Assembly: GCA_030584185.1 (NCBI GenBank)
Contig: CP129495.1
Span: 2,039,469 to 2,103,468, forward strand
Reading direction: 5' to 3'
Length of the DNA: 64,000 nt
Origin: Acidimicrobiia bacterium
GTDB taxonomy: Bacteria; Actinomycetota; Acidimicrobiia; Spongiisociales; UBA11373
Shown here: positions 8,410 to 15,888 of the stretch, piece after piece
Position numbering within the stretch: position 1 is the first letter of the stretch
How the letters are laid out: each line of letters begins with the position of its first letter
The notes under the pieces: generated by a model
What the model was told of the DNA's origin: nothing
What the model saw: only the letters and a program-made list of their open reading frames with translations
Database searches by the model: none
Position numbers and translations under genes: made by a program

Positions 8410-8991
8410 TCAGGATAGGAATGTCGCCAGCCATGCCCCGTCGCGGTGGGATCGGGCCGCCTCCAGATCGGACGGCGTGTCGATCTCGACGGCGGTGGCG
8501 GCACCGATCATGACCAGGGGGTTGCGGTGGGCAGCGCGCCCGAGGTGACGGGCGAAGGAGCCCGGGCCGTAGGCGAACTCGAAGCTGCCCGACCCGGCAA
8601 CCAACTTGGTGCCGCCGTCACGCGACGGGGCCAGGACCAGGTGTCGCTCTGCGACCCCGAGAGACACGGTTCGCATGCTCTCGGCGGTGAGCAGGGGAAG
8701 GTCGCCATGGACCACAACCCACGACCCGTCAGCGGCGCCGATCACGGCGGATGCCGCGGCATCGAGGCCACCGCCGGGATCGGCTATCACCTCCAGCCCC
8801 AGTTCCGTGGCCCATGCCGCCACGGCGTCGTCGCCGGTGACGACTGCTGTCCGAAGCCCGGCTTGGGTGCAGGCCCGGGCCACGCGGGTTGCCACCCCCT
8901 TGGCCAGCGCGCTGCGTTCGTCGGGCGACAGCGCCGGATCGAGTCGTTCCTTCGCCAGGTCGAACGCCTTGAGCGGGATGGCAGCCAGCAC
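8410..8991 (-). CDS. cofC: 2-phospho-L-lactate/phosphoenolpyruvate guanylyltransferase (coenzyme F420 synthesis)
   Basis: Nucleotidyltransferase that activates 2-phospholactate (CofC) or, in mycobacteria, phosphoenolpyruvate (FbiD) with GTP at the start of F420 assembly. 193 residues with IPLKAFDLAKERL at the N-terminus, a GLDAAASA turn, VVHGDLPLL (metal site), DGGTKL, FAYGPGSFARHL and IDTPSDLE. GTG start at 8991; TAGGCT (9003 to 8998) ends 6 bases before it, so the message is probably leaderless. It diverges from pyk across 45 bases, notable because pyruvate kinase consumes PEP. No fbiA/fbiB is visible in the window. Confidence 0.88.
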   Translation of the reverse strand: MLAAIPLKAFDLAKERLDPALSPDERSALAKGVATRVARACTQAGLRTAVVTGDDAVAAWATELGLEVIADPGGGLDAAASAVIGAADGSWVVVHGDLPLLTAESMRTVSLGVAERHLVLAPSRDGGTKLVAGSGSFEFAYGPGSFARHLGRAAHRNPLVMIGAATAVEIDTPSDLEAARSHRDGAWLATFLS

Positions 8992-8997
8992 CGGTGC

Positions 8998-9027
8998 AGC
9001 CTACGTCACCCCGGGTACCGGTATCGT
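8998..9027. promoter_or_regulatory. Overlapping divergent promoters of cofC and pyk
   Basis: Minus-strand TAGGCT (9003-8998) sits 6 bases before the cofC GTG, and plus-strand TATCGT (9022-9027) sits 9 bases before the pyk ATG. The two -10 boxes are 18 bases apart, so the polymerase footprints must overlap and the genes may compete for transcription. Confidence 0.55.
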
Positions 9028-9036
9028 GACCGGGCC

Positions 9037-10458
9037 ATGGCCCGCAAGACCAAGATCATCGCCACCATCGGGCCGGCGTCCGCCACTGCCGAGATCGTGG
9101 CGGCGATGGTCGAGGCCGGCCTCGATGTCGCCCGGCTCAACTTCAGTCACGGGGACCACGACTCGCATCGAGCGGCCATCGGCTGGATACGCGATGCGGC
9201 CCGCGACCAGGGCCGCGCCGTGGCGATCCTCCAGGACATCCAGGGACCCCGGATCAGGGTGGGCACCTTCCCTGGCGGATCGATCGAGCTGGAGGTCGGG
9301 TCGCGAGTGTCGCTGGTCCCCGGACAGGGCGAGGGTGGTCCGGATCGGATATTCGTGCAGCACCTGGACTCGATCGAGCTCGGCCCGGGCAACCGGGTAC
9401 TGGTGGCCGACGGCATGGTGGGTCTGCTGGTCGAGAAGGTCGGGCCCGGGGAGATCGTGGCGATCGTGGCCTCCGGTGGGGTGGTGGCCGACCACAAGGG
9501 GGTCGCCCTCCCCGGCGCCACCATCGGTCTCCCGGCGGTGACCGCCAAGGACGAGGTGGACCTCGCCTTTGGGCTGGAAGCCGGGGTCGACCTGGTGGCA
9601 GCCTCTTTCGTCACCAGCGGCGCCGACATCCGCTCGGTCAGGGCCATCGCCGGGGAAGTGCCGGTGATCGCCAAGGTGGAGCGGGTCGACGCCTATGAGA
9701 ACCTGGCCGACATCCTGGCCGAGGCCGACGGCGTGATGGTGGCGCGGGGCGATCTCGGCGTGGAGATGGGGTTCGAGAAGCTCCCTCGGGTGCAGAAGGA
9801 GATCATCACCAGGACCCGAGCAGCGGGTGCGCTCTCGATCACCGCAACCGAGATGCTGGAGTCGATGGTGACCTCGGCCCGCCCGACCCGTGCCGAGGTC
9901 ACCGACGTGGCCAACGCCGTGCTCGACGGTTCCGATGCGGTCATGCTCTCGGCCGAAACCGCCGTGGGTCGCTATCCGGTGCGCACGGTCGAGGTCATGT
10001 CCGCCATCTGTCGGGAGGCGGAGCAGACGCCCGGTTACCCGCAGCGGGTCACCGACGGATTCCTCGAGGACGACATCCCCTTTCCGACGGCGATCGCCCA
10101 CGCCGCCGCAGAGACCGCCAGCGACCTCGGCCTGGCCACGGTGGTCGCCTTCACCGAGAGCGGCAACACCGCTCGGCTCGTGTCCCGATTCCGGCCCAAC
10201 TCCCGCATCGTCGCCTTCACCCCGATCGAAGCCACCTACCGGCGTCTGGCTGCGGTCTGGGGGGTCACACCGCTGCTATTTCCGAGATACGCCTCTACCG
10301 ATGAGATGATCGCCGAAGCGGAGAGGGTGCTCCTGGAGCGGAGTCTGGTGGTTCCAGGGGAGTGGGTGGCCATGGTCGCCGGGATCCCCCCCAACCAGCG
10401 TGCCTCCACGAACCTGCTCAAGCTGCACACGGTGGGTGGCACCTCGGCCGCGGTCTAG
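9037..10458 (+). CDS. pyk: Pyruvate kinase
   Basis: Converts PEP and ADP to pyruvate and ATP, the last step of glycolysis. 473 residues, full length. The N-terminal TKIIATIGPAS and ARLNFSHGDH, the lysine-containing AKVERVDAYENL (catalytic Lys), VMVARGDLGVEM and the signature TATEMLESM all read as in active enzymes. The C-terminal alpha/beta domain ends with a typical hydrophobic strand region. The start was chosen at the first ATG before TKIIATIGP; a much longer open frame upstream overlaps cofC and is spurious. Confidence 0.96.
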   Translation: MARKTKIIATIGPASATAEIVAAMVEAGLDVARLNFSHGDHDSHRAAIGWIRDAARDQGRAVAILQDIQGPRIRVGTFPGGSIELEVGSRVSLVPGQGEGGPDRIFVQHLDSIELGPGNRVLVADGMVGLLVEKVGPGEIVAIVASGGVVADHKGVALPGATIGLPAVTAKDEVDLAFGLEAGVDLVAASFVTSGADIRSVRAIAGEVPVIAKVERVDAYENLADILAEADGVMVARGDLGVEMGFEKLPRVQKEIITRTRAAGALSITATEMLESMVTSARPTRAEVTDVANAVLDGSDAVMLSAETAVGRYPVRTVEVMSAICREAEQTPGYPQRVTDGFLEDDIPFPTAIAHAAAETASDLGLATVVAFTESGNTARLVSRFRPNSRIVAFTPIEATYRRLAAVWGVTPLLFPRYASTDEMIAEAERVLLERSLVVPGEWVAMVAGIPPNQRASTNLLKLHTVGGTSAAV

Positions 10459-10470
10459 AGTGGCGCCGCG

Positions 10471-10773
10471 ATGGGCAAGCCGATAGCGATTCACGACACC
10501 ACGGTGATCGACGAAGTGGCCGTGATCGACACCGATCGCAGCATCACCGGTCAGGACGGAGCCGGATTCGCCACCCCCGATGAGGCCGCTGCCGGCGGCA
10601 CGCTTCCCGCGGACCTTGCGGGGCGCCTTTTCGAGGGCGTCGACGGCCTCGAGAACGTCTTCGCCGCATCCAGCCAGGTCGTGTTGCGTCGTGGCCAGGG
10701 CTGGGATGACGACTCGCTGGAAGTGGTCCGGCAGATCATCACCGACTTCTTCGTGTTCTACGACGAAGCCTGA
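10471..10773 (+). CDS. Hypothetical protein, 100 aa, downstream of pyk
   Basis: Small acidic soluble protein that I do not recognise. Residues 1-45 contain repeated Asp/Thr/Val strands (TTVIDEVAVIDTDRS); residues 48-100 look helical and end in a hydrophobic, aromatic stretch (IITDFFVFYDEA). A TAGAGT hexamer (10456-10461) that spans the pyk stop ends 9 bases before the ATG, so it may have its own leaderless message. It ends 9 bases before the convergent VanW gene, with no terminator hairpin between. Codon use matches the neighbours, supporting a real gene. Confidence 0.65.
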   Translation: MGKPIAIHDTTVIDEVAVIDTDRSITGQDGAGFATPDEAAAGGTLPADLAGRLFEGVDGLENVFAASSQVVLRRGQGWDDDSLEVVRQIITDFFVFYDEA

Positions 10774-10782
10774 TTCGAGGGC

Positions 10783-12813
10783 TCACTCCTCGACCAGCAC
10801 CCCGATCCTCACCGTCACCGTCTCGCCGACCTCCAGCCAGGTGTCCGGGCCGGGAGAGTGTGCCCGCACCGTGCCAACCATCAGCGGATCGTTGACCTCG
10901 AACGGCGGACCCTCGGCGTAGACCAGGCCGAGGGTCTGCAGGGCCGCCTTGGCCTCGGCGATGGTCATGTTCCCCAGGTTGGGGACCTTGACCGGGCATG
11001 GGATCGGCTCGTACTGGACATGGTCCTCGGGGAGCTCACAGGGATGGACCAGGATCCTGATCGGATGGGGGTCGTACGTCCAGGTCCATTTGCGGGTCTT
11101 GACCGTGCCGTCGGGGTAGGTGATGGTCCGGGTGACGTCGGCGGTGAACCCGGCCTCGCCGTCGTCGGTCTCCTGGGGCTCGCCGGGGTTGACCGTCGGG
11201 TCTGGTTCGAGGTACTCGAACGGCTCGACCAGATTGTGCTTCTCCGAGGTCTCCGACTCGACGACGATCCCGCCGTTGTCCCCGAAGAACTTGACCGTGA
11301 CGCTGTCATCCGTGTACTCGGTCTTGATGTAGATGCCGAACTCGGTGTCGTTGCGGAACACGACGTCGGGCGTCGGCCAACCCAGGGTCGCCTCACGAAC
11401 CATGGGGTACCGCTTGATGTAGAGGCTGTGCGGGCTGTGGGCGATGTCCTCCAGACCGGACCAGAAGATTGCGTTGTACAGGGTGGTGGCGAACTGGCTC
11501 ACCCCGCCGCCGATGTTCGCCGGATGGTCGCAGCAGTAGACGATCGGGCCGACGATGGCGCCGGCGGCGCGGTAGCCGTCCTCGACCGTCCTGCGTCCCA
11601 CGTACTCGTTGAGCGAGAAGGTCTCGCCGGGCAGCACGATCGCCCCGTTCACCTCGTCGGCGATGCGGTGGATGTTGATGATCCGGTTGCGGTTCTTGGT
11701 GTCGCCGCAGCAGGGATAGAAGGTCGTGGCGGTGTAGAGCAGATTGCGGATCCCCAGGGCCTCGGCCTCGGCGGTGGTGAAGGTGGGCGGGGTCCCATCC
11801 CGCGTCGGCAGGGCGGCTGTGCGGGTCACCGATGTCGCCGCCTGCATCACCGAGTCGGGCAGGTGGCCGTCGTCCACGAGGAGGGCATTGTGTCCGGGGA
11901 GGATCAGCGGCACGTCGTCGGGGCGAATCACGATCTGGGCGTCGACCGGTTCGGTCTCCACGTCTGCCCTGATCGGGTTCAGGTACTGGACCAGGGGCCC
12001 CACCTGGAAGAAGAGATCCACCTCGGGGTCGTCGGTGGGACCCGTGATCCTGCTGGCGATCGACTGCAGAAGGACTTCCGGCGGGATGGTCAAAGTGATC
12101 TCCGGGATGATCTTGGCGAGGGTCACCGGCCCGGAGACCAGGGTGCGCGCCCGGTCGACGGCGAGGTCGATGTCGGCATCCTGCAGAGACGGCGTGCGGA
12201 ACTCGGTGACCGCCGTCACCGGCTGTCGCTGACCCAGTATCTCGGCCTCGATCAGGTCGGCGGTGGCGGCGAGCGCCAATCCGGTGCCGGCCTTCGGGTA
12301 CACCGCGGCTATCTCCCCGCCGGTGACCGTGATCCCGCCCTCCTGTGGAGGATCGTTGATGGCCTGTCCCTCCCACATGGAGAGAAGCCCTTCGAGTGCC
12401 GGCCGGCTGTAGCTGCCCTCGATCTCGAGGCGATGGGTGCCGCCCCCGCCGAGGTGCCTAACCCACCAGTTCAGGTCGGACAGGAAGCCACCGGGGCGTC
12501 CGACCTGCATCGCCTGGGCCAGCAGAGCCTCCTCGTCGAGATCGAATCCCACCTGGGAAGGGAGCAGTGTGAACTCGGTGCCCTCGATGGTCACCAGGAT
12601 CGGCTCGGCCCCGAGGGCGGCCTCGACCGACCGGATCGCAGCCAACGCCTCAGACTCGTCGAGACCGCCCAGTGACAGGTCGCCGACGGTGACCCTTCCC
12701 AGGACCTCACCCCTGTCGGAGGCTCGATCCATTGCGAACACCGCCCCGACCCACACCCAGAGGGCAATGGGCACGGCGGCGATCAGCAGGGCGAGACGGA
12801 GTGGCTTGGGCAT
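10783..12813 (-). CDS. VanW family protein with PG-binding domains and a C-terminal PASTA domain
   Basis: Membrane-anchored, extracellular cell-wall protein of 676 residues. One transmembrane helix lies at about residues 6-26 (LALLIAAVPIALWVWVGAVF). Two putative peptidoglycan-binding (YoaR-like) domains follow at about 35-290; the VanW domain spans about 370-500 with FSLNEYVGRRT and NIGGGVSQFATTLYNAIF. The last 70 residues form one PASTA-like domain (VPNLGNMTIAEAKAALQTLG), preceded by paired cysteines. The ATG at 12813 is chosen over 12885 so that the helix starts the protein. VanW function is unsettled; a role in peptidoglycan metabolism is inferred. Confidence 0.87.
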   Translation of the reverse strand: MPKPLRLALLIAAVPIALWVWVGAVFAMDRASDRGEVLGRVTVGDLSLGGLDESEALAAIRSVEAALGAEPILVTIEGTEFTLLPSQVGFDLDEEALLAQAMQVGRPGGFLSDLNWWVRHLGGGGTHRLEIEGSYSRPALEGLLSMWEGQAINDPPQEGGITVTGGEIAAVYPKAGTGLALAATADLIEAEILGQRQPVTAVTEFRTPSLQDADIDLAVDRARTLVSGPVTLAKIIPEITLTIPPEVLLQSIASRITGPTDDPEVDLFFQVGPLVQYLNPIRADVETEPVDAQIVIRPDDVPLILPGHNALLVDDGHLPDSVMQAATSVTRTAALPTRDGTPPTFTTAEAEALGIRNLLYTATTFYPCCGDTKNRNRIINIHRIADEVNGAIVLPGETFSLNEYVGRRTVEDGYRAAGAIVGPIVYCCDHPANIGGGVSQFATTLYNAIFWSGLEDIAHSPHSLYIKRYPMVREATLGWPTPDVVFRNDTEFGIYIKTEYTDDSVTVKFFGDNGGIVVESETSEKHNLVEPFEYLEPDPTVNPGEPQETDDGEAGFTADVTRTITYPDGTVKTRKWTWTYDPHPIRILVHPCELPEDHVQYEPIPCPVKVPNLGNMTIAEAKAALQTLGLVYAEGPPFEVNDPLMVGTVRAHSPGPDTWLEVGETVTVRIGVLVEE

Positions 12814-12832
12814 GGTGGATCCCGGGGCTGGG

Positions 12833-12885
12833 ATTGTAAGCCACCCTGGGAGACTCGGGTCGGGGCGGCGGGTAGGGGATACCAT
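12833..12885. promoter_or_regulatory. Divergent promoters of the VanW gene and the Cas4-like nuclease
   Basis: Minus-strand TACAAT (12838-12833) would give the VanW message a leader of roughly 10 bases or more. Plus-strand TACCAT (12880-12885) ends 8 bases before the nuclease ATG, consistent with leaderless transcription. Confidence 0.5.
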
Positions 12886-12893
12886 CGGCGGGA

Positions 12894-13679
12894 ATGACGA
12901 AGTTCGGCCCGATCGAGTTTCCGGAGGTGCCGCCGGGCGAGCCGATGACGCTCAGCGCCACGGCCTATGTCGCATTTGAGCGGTGTCCCGAGCAGGCGGC
13001 GGGAAGGTTGCGCGGCGTGTACGGGCCCGAGTCGCGGGCGTCGTTCGTCGGAGGGCTCGCCCACCGTGTGTTCGCCCGCCACCTGTCGGGCGGCCCGATC
13101 GCCGAGACGGAGTTCCCGGCCGCCTGCCGTGAGGAGATCGGGACGTCGATGAACGCCAAGCTGGCGGGCCTGGGGTTGAAGCCGAGCCAGTTGGCGGAGG
13201 TGGTCGACGAGGTGGGTCGGCTGTACGAGCGTTTCAAGACCATGGGCATCGAAGGTTTCGTCGGCGCCGAGGTGATGCTCGAGGCTGAGCCGTCTCCGGG
13301 GGTGGTGCTCCGGGGTTCGGTGGACGCCGTCTTCGAGGACGAGGCCGGGGTGCGCCTCGTGGACTGGAAGACCGCTGGACTGGGGGACCCGGTCCCGCAG
13401 CTCTCCTTCTATGCGCTCCTGTGGACGCTGGCCCGTGGAGACATTCCTGGGAGGGTCGAAGCGCTGTCGGTGGGCTCCGGAGAGCGGATCGACGAAGTCC
13501 CGACCGCGGCGGGCCTTCAGGAGACTGCTGGGCGCGTGGCCCACATGGCCTCTGAGGTGAGGCGGATCTGGTCGCAAGGGGGATCCCTGGAGAGGATCGC
13601 CGGGCCCTGGTGTCGGTGGTGCCCGCTGCTCGCCGAGTGCTCGGAAGGCGCCTCTGCCGGCGCCATCCTCGGTGACTAG
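12894..13679 (+). CDS. PD-(D/E)XK nuclease family protein with an Fe-S cysteine set (Cas4/RecB-like)
   Basis: Stand-alone nuclease-fold protein, 261 residues. The core reads LRGSVDAVFEDE, then RLVDWKTA (Asp and Lys of the PD-(D/E)XK site), then QLSFYALLW (motif Q). Cys31 near the N-terminus and Cys240, Cys243 and Cys249 (C-x2-C-x5-C) match the Fe-S clasp of AddB, Cas4 and AdnAB nucleases. There is no Cas gene or CRISPR array nearby, so a repair role is likelier than adaptation. It ends by a 4-base overlap with the convergent HD-GYP gene. Confidence 0.85.
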   Translation: MTKFGPIEFPEVPPGEPMTLSATAYVAFERCPEQAAGRLRGVYGPESRASFVGGLAHRVFARHLSGGPIAETEFPAACREEIGTSMNAKLAGLGLKPSQLAEVVDEVGRLYERFKTMGIEGFVGAEVMLEAEPSPGVVLRGSVDAVFEDEAGVRLVDWKTAGLGDPVPQLSFYALLWTLARGDIPGRVEALSVGSGERIDEVPTAAGLQETAGRVAHMASEVRRIWSQGGSLERIAGPWCRWCPLLAECSEGASAGAILGD

Positions 13680-14338
13680 CCGGTGGCGCGGAACATCCCG
13701 CCCAGCGTCCCCCCCGCCGGCGGCTCCTTCTCGGCGCTCAGGGCGATGAGCCCCGTATCCCGGTCGGACCCCGAGAGCAGTCGTTCGAATGCGGCCACGA
13801 CGTCGGGGTCGAACTGTTCACCGGCACATCGGCGAATCTCGGCCACGGCGGCCTTGGAGCCCACGGCGCCGGCGTAGGGGCGCACCGAGGTGATGGCATC
13901 GAAGGCGTCGGCGACCTGGACGATTCGCACCGCCAGCGGAAGCGTCCTGAGGTCGAGGCGGAACGGGTACCCGTCCGAGTCCATCCGCTCGTGGTGATAC
14001 AGGACGCAGGCGGCCACCTCGGGATCGACGATGTCGGCGACCAGCCCATGACCGGCCTCTGGGTGGGTGCGCACAGTGCCCCACTCCTTGGCGGCGAGTC
14101 CCTCCGGCTTCCACAACACCTCCTCGGGCACGCCCAGCTTGCCGACGTCGTGGAGCAGGCCGCCCAGGTAGACGCGGTCCACCGAAGCGCCGGTCAGCCC
14201 GATCTCTGTGGCGACGGCGGCGGCGACGTGGGCGGTGCGCACTCCGTGGTCGGCCAGCTCCGGATCACGCATGCGGACCACGGCCAGCAGCTTGGCCACC
14301 ACCGCCGACGCGATCTCTCCGACCGCTCCCGGGATCAT
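13676..14338 (-). CDS. HD-GYP domain protein (metal-dependent phosphohydrolase)
   Basis: 220 residues, no receiver or sensor domain. HD motifs: GVRTAHVAAAVA near residue 31, GGLLHDVGKLGVPE near 59-72, RTHPEAG near 90, YHHERMDSDGYP near 114-125 and ADAFDAIT near 143. The family hydrolyses cyclic di-GMP, but here the usual HHExxDGxGYP reads HHERMDSDGYP, so activity is not certain. The ATG at 14338 overlaps the stop of a 12-codon upstream mini-ORF (ATGA). The C-terminal 40 residues are Gly-rich and probably flexible. Confidence 0.88.
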   Translation of the reverse strand: MIPGAVGEIASAVVAKLLAVVRMRDPELADHGVRTAHVAAAVATEIGLTGASVDRVYLGGLLHDVGKLGVPEEVLWKPEGLAAKEWGTVRTHPEAGHGLVADIVDPEVAACVLYHHERMDSDGYPFRLDLRTLPLAVRIVQVADAFDAITSVRPYAGAVGSKAAVAEIRRCAGEQFDPDVVAAFERLLSGSDRDTGLIALSAEKEPPAGGTLGGMFRATG

Positions 14339-14373
14339 CGCCGTACCCGCCCCTGTCTCGTGGTGGTGAGCAT
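14335..14373 (-). CDS. Candidate leaderless mini-ORF (12 codons) coupled to the HD-GYP gene
   Basis: ATG at 14373, peptide MLTTTRQGRVRR, stop TGA overlapping the HD-GYP ATG. TAACCT (14385-14380) ends 6 bases before this ATG, whereas nothing like a ribosome binding site precedes the HD-GYP ATG. The simplest reading is a leaderless upstream ORF whose ribosomes restart at the overlap. Expression is not demonstrated, and the three Thr and four Arg codons do not suggest an obvious attenuation signal. Confidence 0.45.
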   Translation of the reverse strand: MLTTTRQGRVRR

Positions 14374-14481
14374 GGAGGCAGGTTACGGATGGGCGTGCCT
14401 GGCGTCGCGGATTTTCGCGTACTTCTAGGTGCCACCGCCCGGGGGATGCTTCGGTCGTGCCCTCCGTGCCACAATCGCCCG

Positions 14482-15888
14482 ATGACCCACACGCCCCCGC
14501 CGGAGGCCCTGGCTGCCGTCCTGGAGAGCCTGGTGTCGCATCCCGGTCTGGGAGCGGCGGCCCTGAAGGCTAGGCGGCTCTTGGCCGAGCGAATGGGGCC
14601 GGCGTCTTCGGATCCGGACCGCCCCCTCGTGGTCGTCTTCATGGGGCCGTCGGGAACGGGGAAATCGACGCTGATCAACTCCCTTGCCGATCGAACGGTG
14701 ACTGCGGCGGGTTCCCGGCGACCCACGACGACCGAGCCGGTGGCATGGACCGGTGGGCCGATGCCGCCGGTGCTCGATGGGATTCGCTCCCGGCTGCCGG
14801 GGCTCTTGGTGGAGACCCTGAAGTCTCCGCCCGGCGGCGTGGTGCTCATCGACTCCCCACCACCCGGAATCGGGGACGGGGACGGTACCTCGGTCGTCGA
14901 AGAGCTCATCGACGCCGCCGATGGCGTGGTGCTGGTGGCTTCTGCTCGGCGCTACGCCGACGAAGCCGGCCTGGCACTCGCCCGGAGGGCGAGGCGACGG
15001 GGTTCGTGGCAGGCGTTCGTCCTCAATCGCCTCCCGACCGCGCAGGAGGACCAAGGCCCGCTGGTCGCCGACTTCGCCGCCAAGCTGGCGCAGGCGGAGG
15101 TGATCCCTTCCGGCGATCCGGGGGTGGTGATCGCAGTCGAGGAGTTTCCCGCCGACGGCGGCTCCAGGCTCCCGGACGAGGCGGTGATCGGCCTGAGCAA
15201 GGAACTCGATCACCTGTGCGATCCGGTGGTGCGCCAGGAGGTGCTGCAGTCGGTGGCTGCCGGCGCCCGTCGCGAGCTGCATCGCCTGCTCGCCGGACTC
15301 CGGGCCGCCCTCGTCGATGCCGAGGCGGAGCGCGCCGCCCGGCTCGATGCAGCAGCTCTCGCCTACGCCGGCGCCGCGCGGACCCTGGCGGTGGCGATCG
15401 ATGCGGGGGAGTACGCCCCGGGTTCGGATCCGGACGAGATGTTCGCGCTGATGGCGACGGCGGTCACCCGTCATGCCGGACGGGCGGCCCTGCGGACCGC
15501 CCACCGGTGGGAGGAGCTGGGCGATCGCCTACCGACCTCGATGTGGGTGCACGACCCGGAGACTCCCGGGCTAGCCGCGGAGAGGTTCGCCTGGTGGCAG
15601 GGCGAGGTGTTGCGGCGGGCCGGCGCCCATGGCCTGTTCTGGGGCAGACGCCGTCGGCGCCGGCTGATGGAAGCCCTCTGCCGGGCGGTGGCCGATCCTG
15701 CCGCCGCCGTCACGCCGGCGCAGGCCCGGCTGATCGATCGGCATCCAGGAGGTGCCGCTGCCGCCAGGGACTCGCTCCTTGGTGAGATCGAAGGCGTGCT
15801 CCAGGCCGATCGCGCCCGGTTCACGGGGTCGCTGGGAGGCCCGTCCCGGCCGGAGGCTCTCGAATCCCTCACCCTGGAGGCTGGATGA
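14482..15888 (+). CDS. Dynamin-like/YfjP-type GTPase, first of a tandem pair
   Basis: 468 residues. The G1 P-loop is GPSGTGKST at residues 55-63 (Lys61), a TTTEP segment may serve as G2, and the G3-like site is LIDSPPPG. A clear NKxD (G4) motif is missing; NRLP is in its place. The C-terminal half is long, Ala/Arg-rich and helical with a basic RRRRRRL patch near residue 423 and no obvious transmembrane helix. The ATG at 14482 is supported by a CACAAT box 6 bases upstream. It overlaps the second GTPase gene by ATGA, so the two proteins are probably made together and may form a hetero-complex. Confidence 0.78.
   Translation: MTHTPPPEALAAVLESLVSHPGLGAAALKARRLLAERMGPASSDPDRPLVVVFMGPSGTGKSTLINSLADRTVTAAGSRRPTTTEPVAWTGGPMPPVLDGIRSRLPGLLVETLKSPPGGVVLIDSPPPGIGDGDGTSVVEELIDAADGVVLVASARRYADEAGLALARRARRRGSWQAFVLNRLPTAQEDQGPLVADFAAKLAQAEVIPSGDPGVVIAVEEFPADGGSRLPDEAVIGLSKELDHLCDPVVRQEVLQSVAAGARRELHRLLAGLRAALVDAEAERAARLDAAALAYAGAARTLAVAIDAGEYAPGSDPDEMFALMATAVTRHAGRAALRTAHRWEELGDRLPTSMWVHDPETPGLAAERFAWWQGEVLRRAGAHGLFWGRRRRRRLMEALCRAVADPAAAVTPAQARLIDRHPGGAAAARDSLLGEIEGVLQADRARFTGSLGGPSRPEALESLTLEAG

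Noticed and set aside
6210-8513. A 767-codon open frame on the plus strand
   Set aside because: It runs across two tRNA genes and antisense to the SDR, dehydrogenase and part of cofC, all of which have clear family motifs. The translation has the His/Gly/Arg bias of an antisense GC-rich frame.
12894-13679. Cas4 of a CRISPR system
   Set aside because: Sequence features fit Cas4-like nucleases, but there is no cas1, cas2 or repeat array anywhere in the window.
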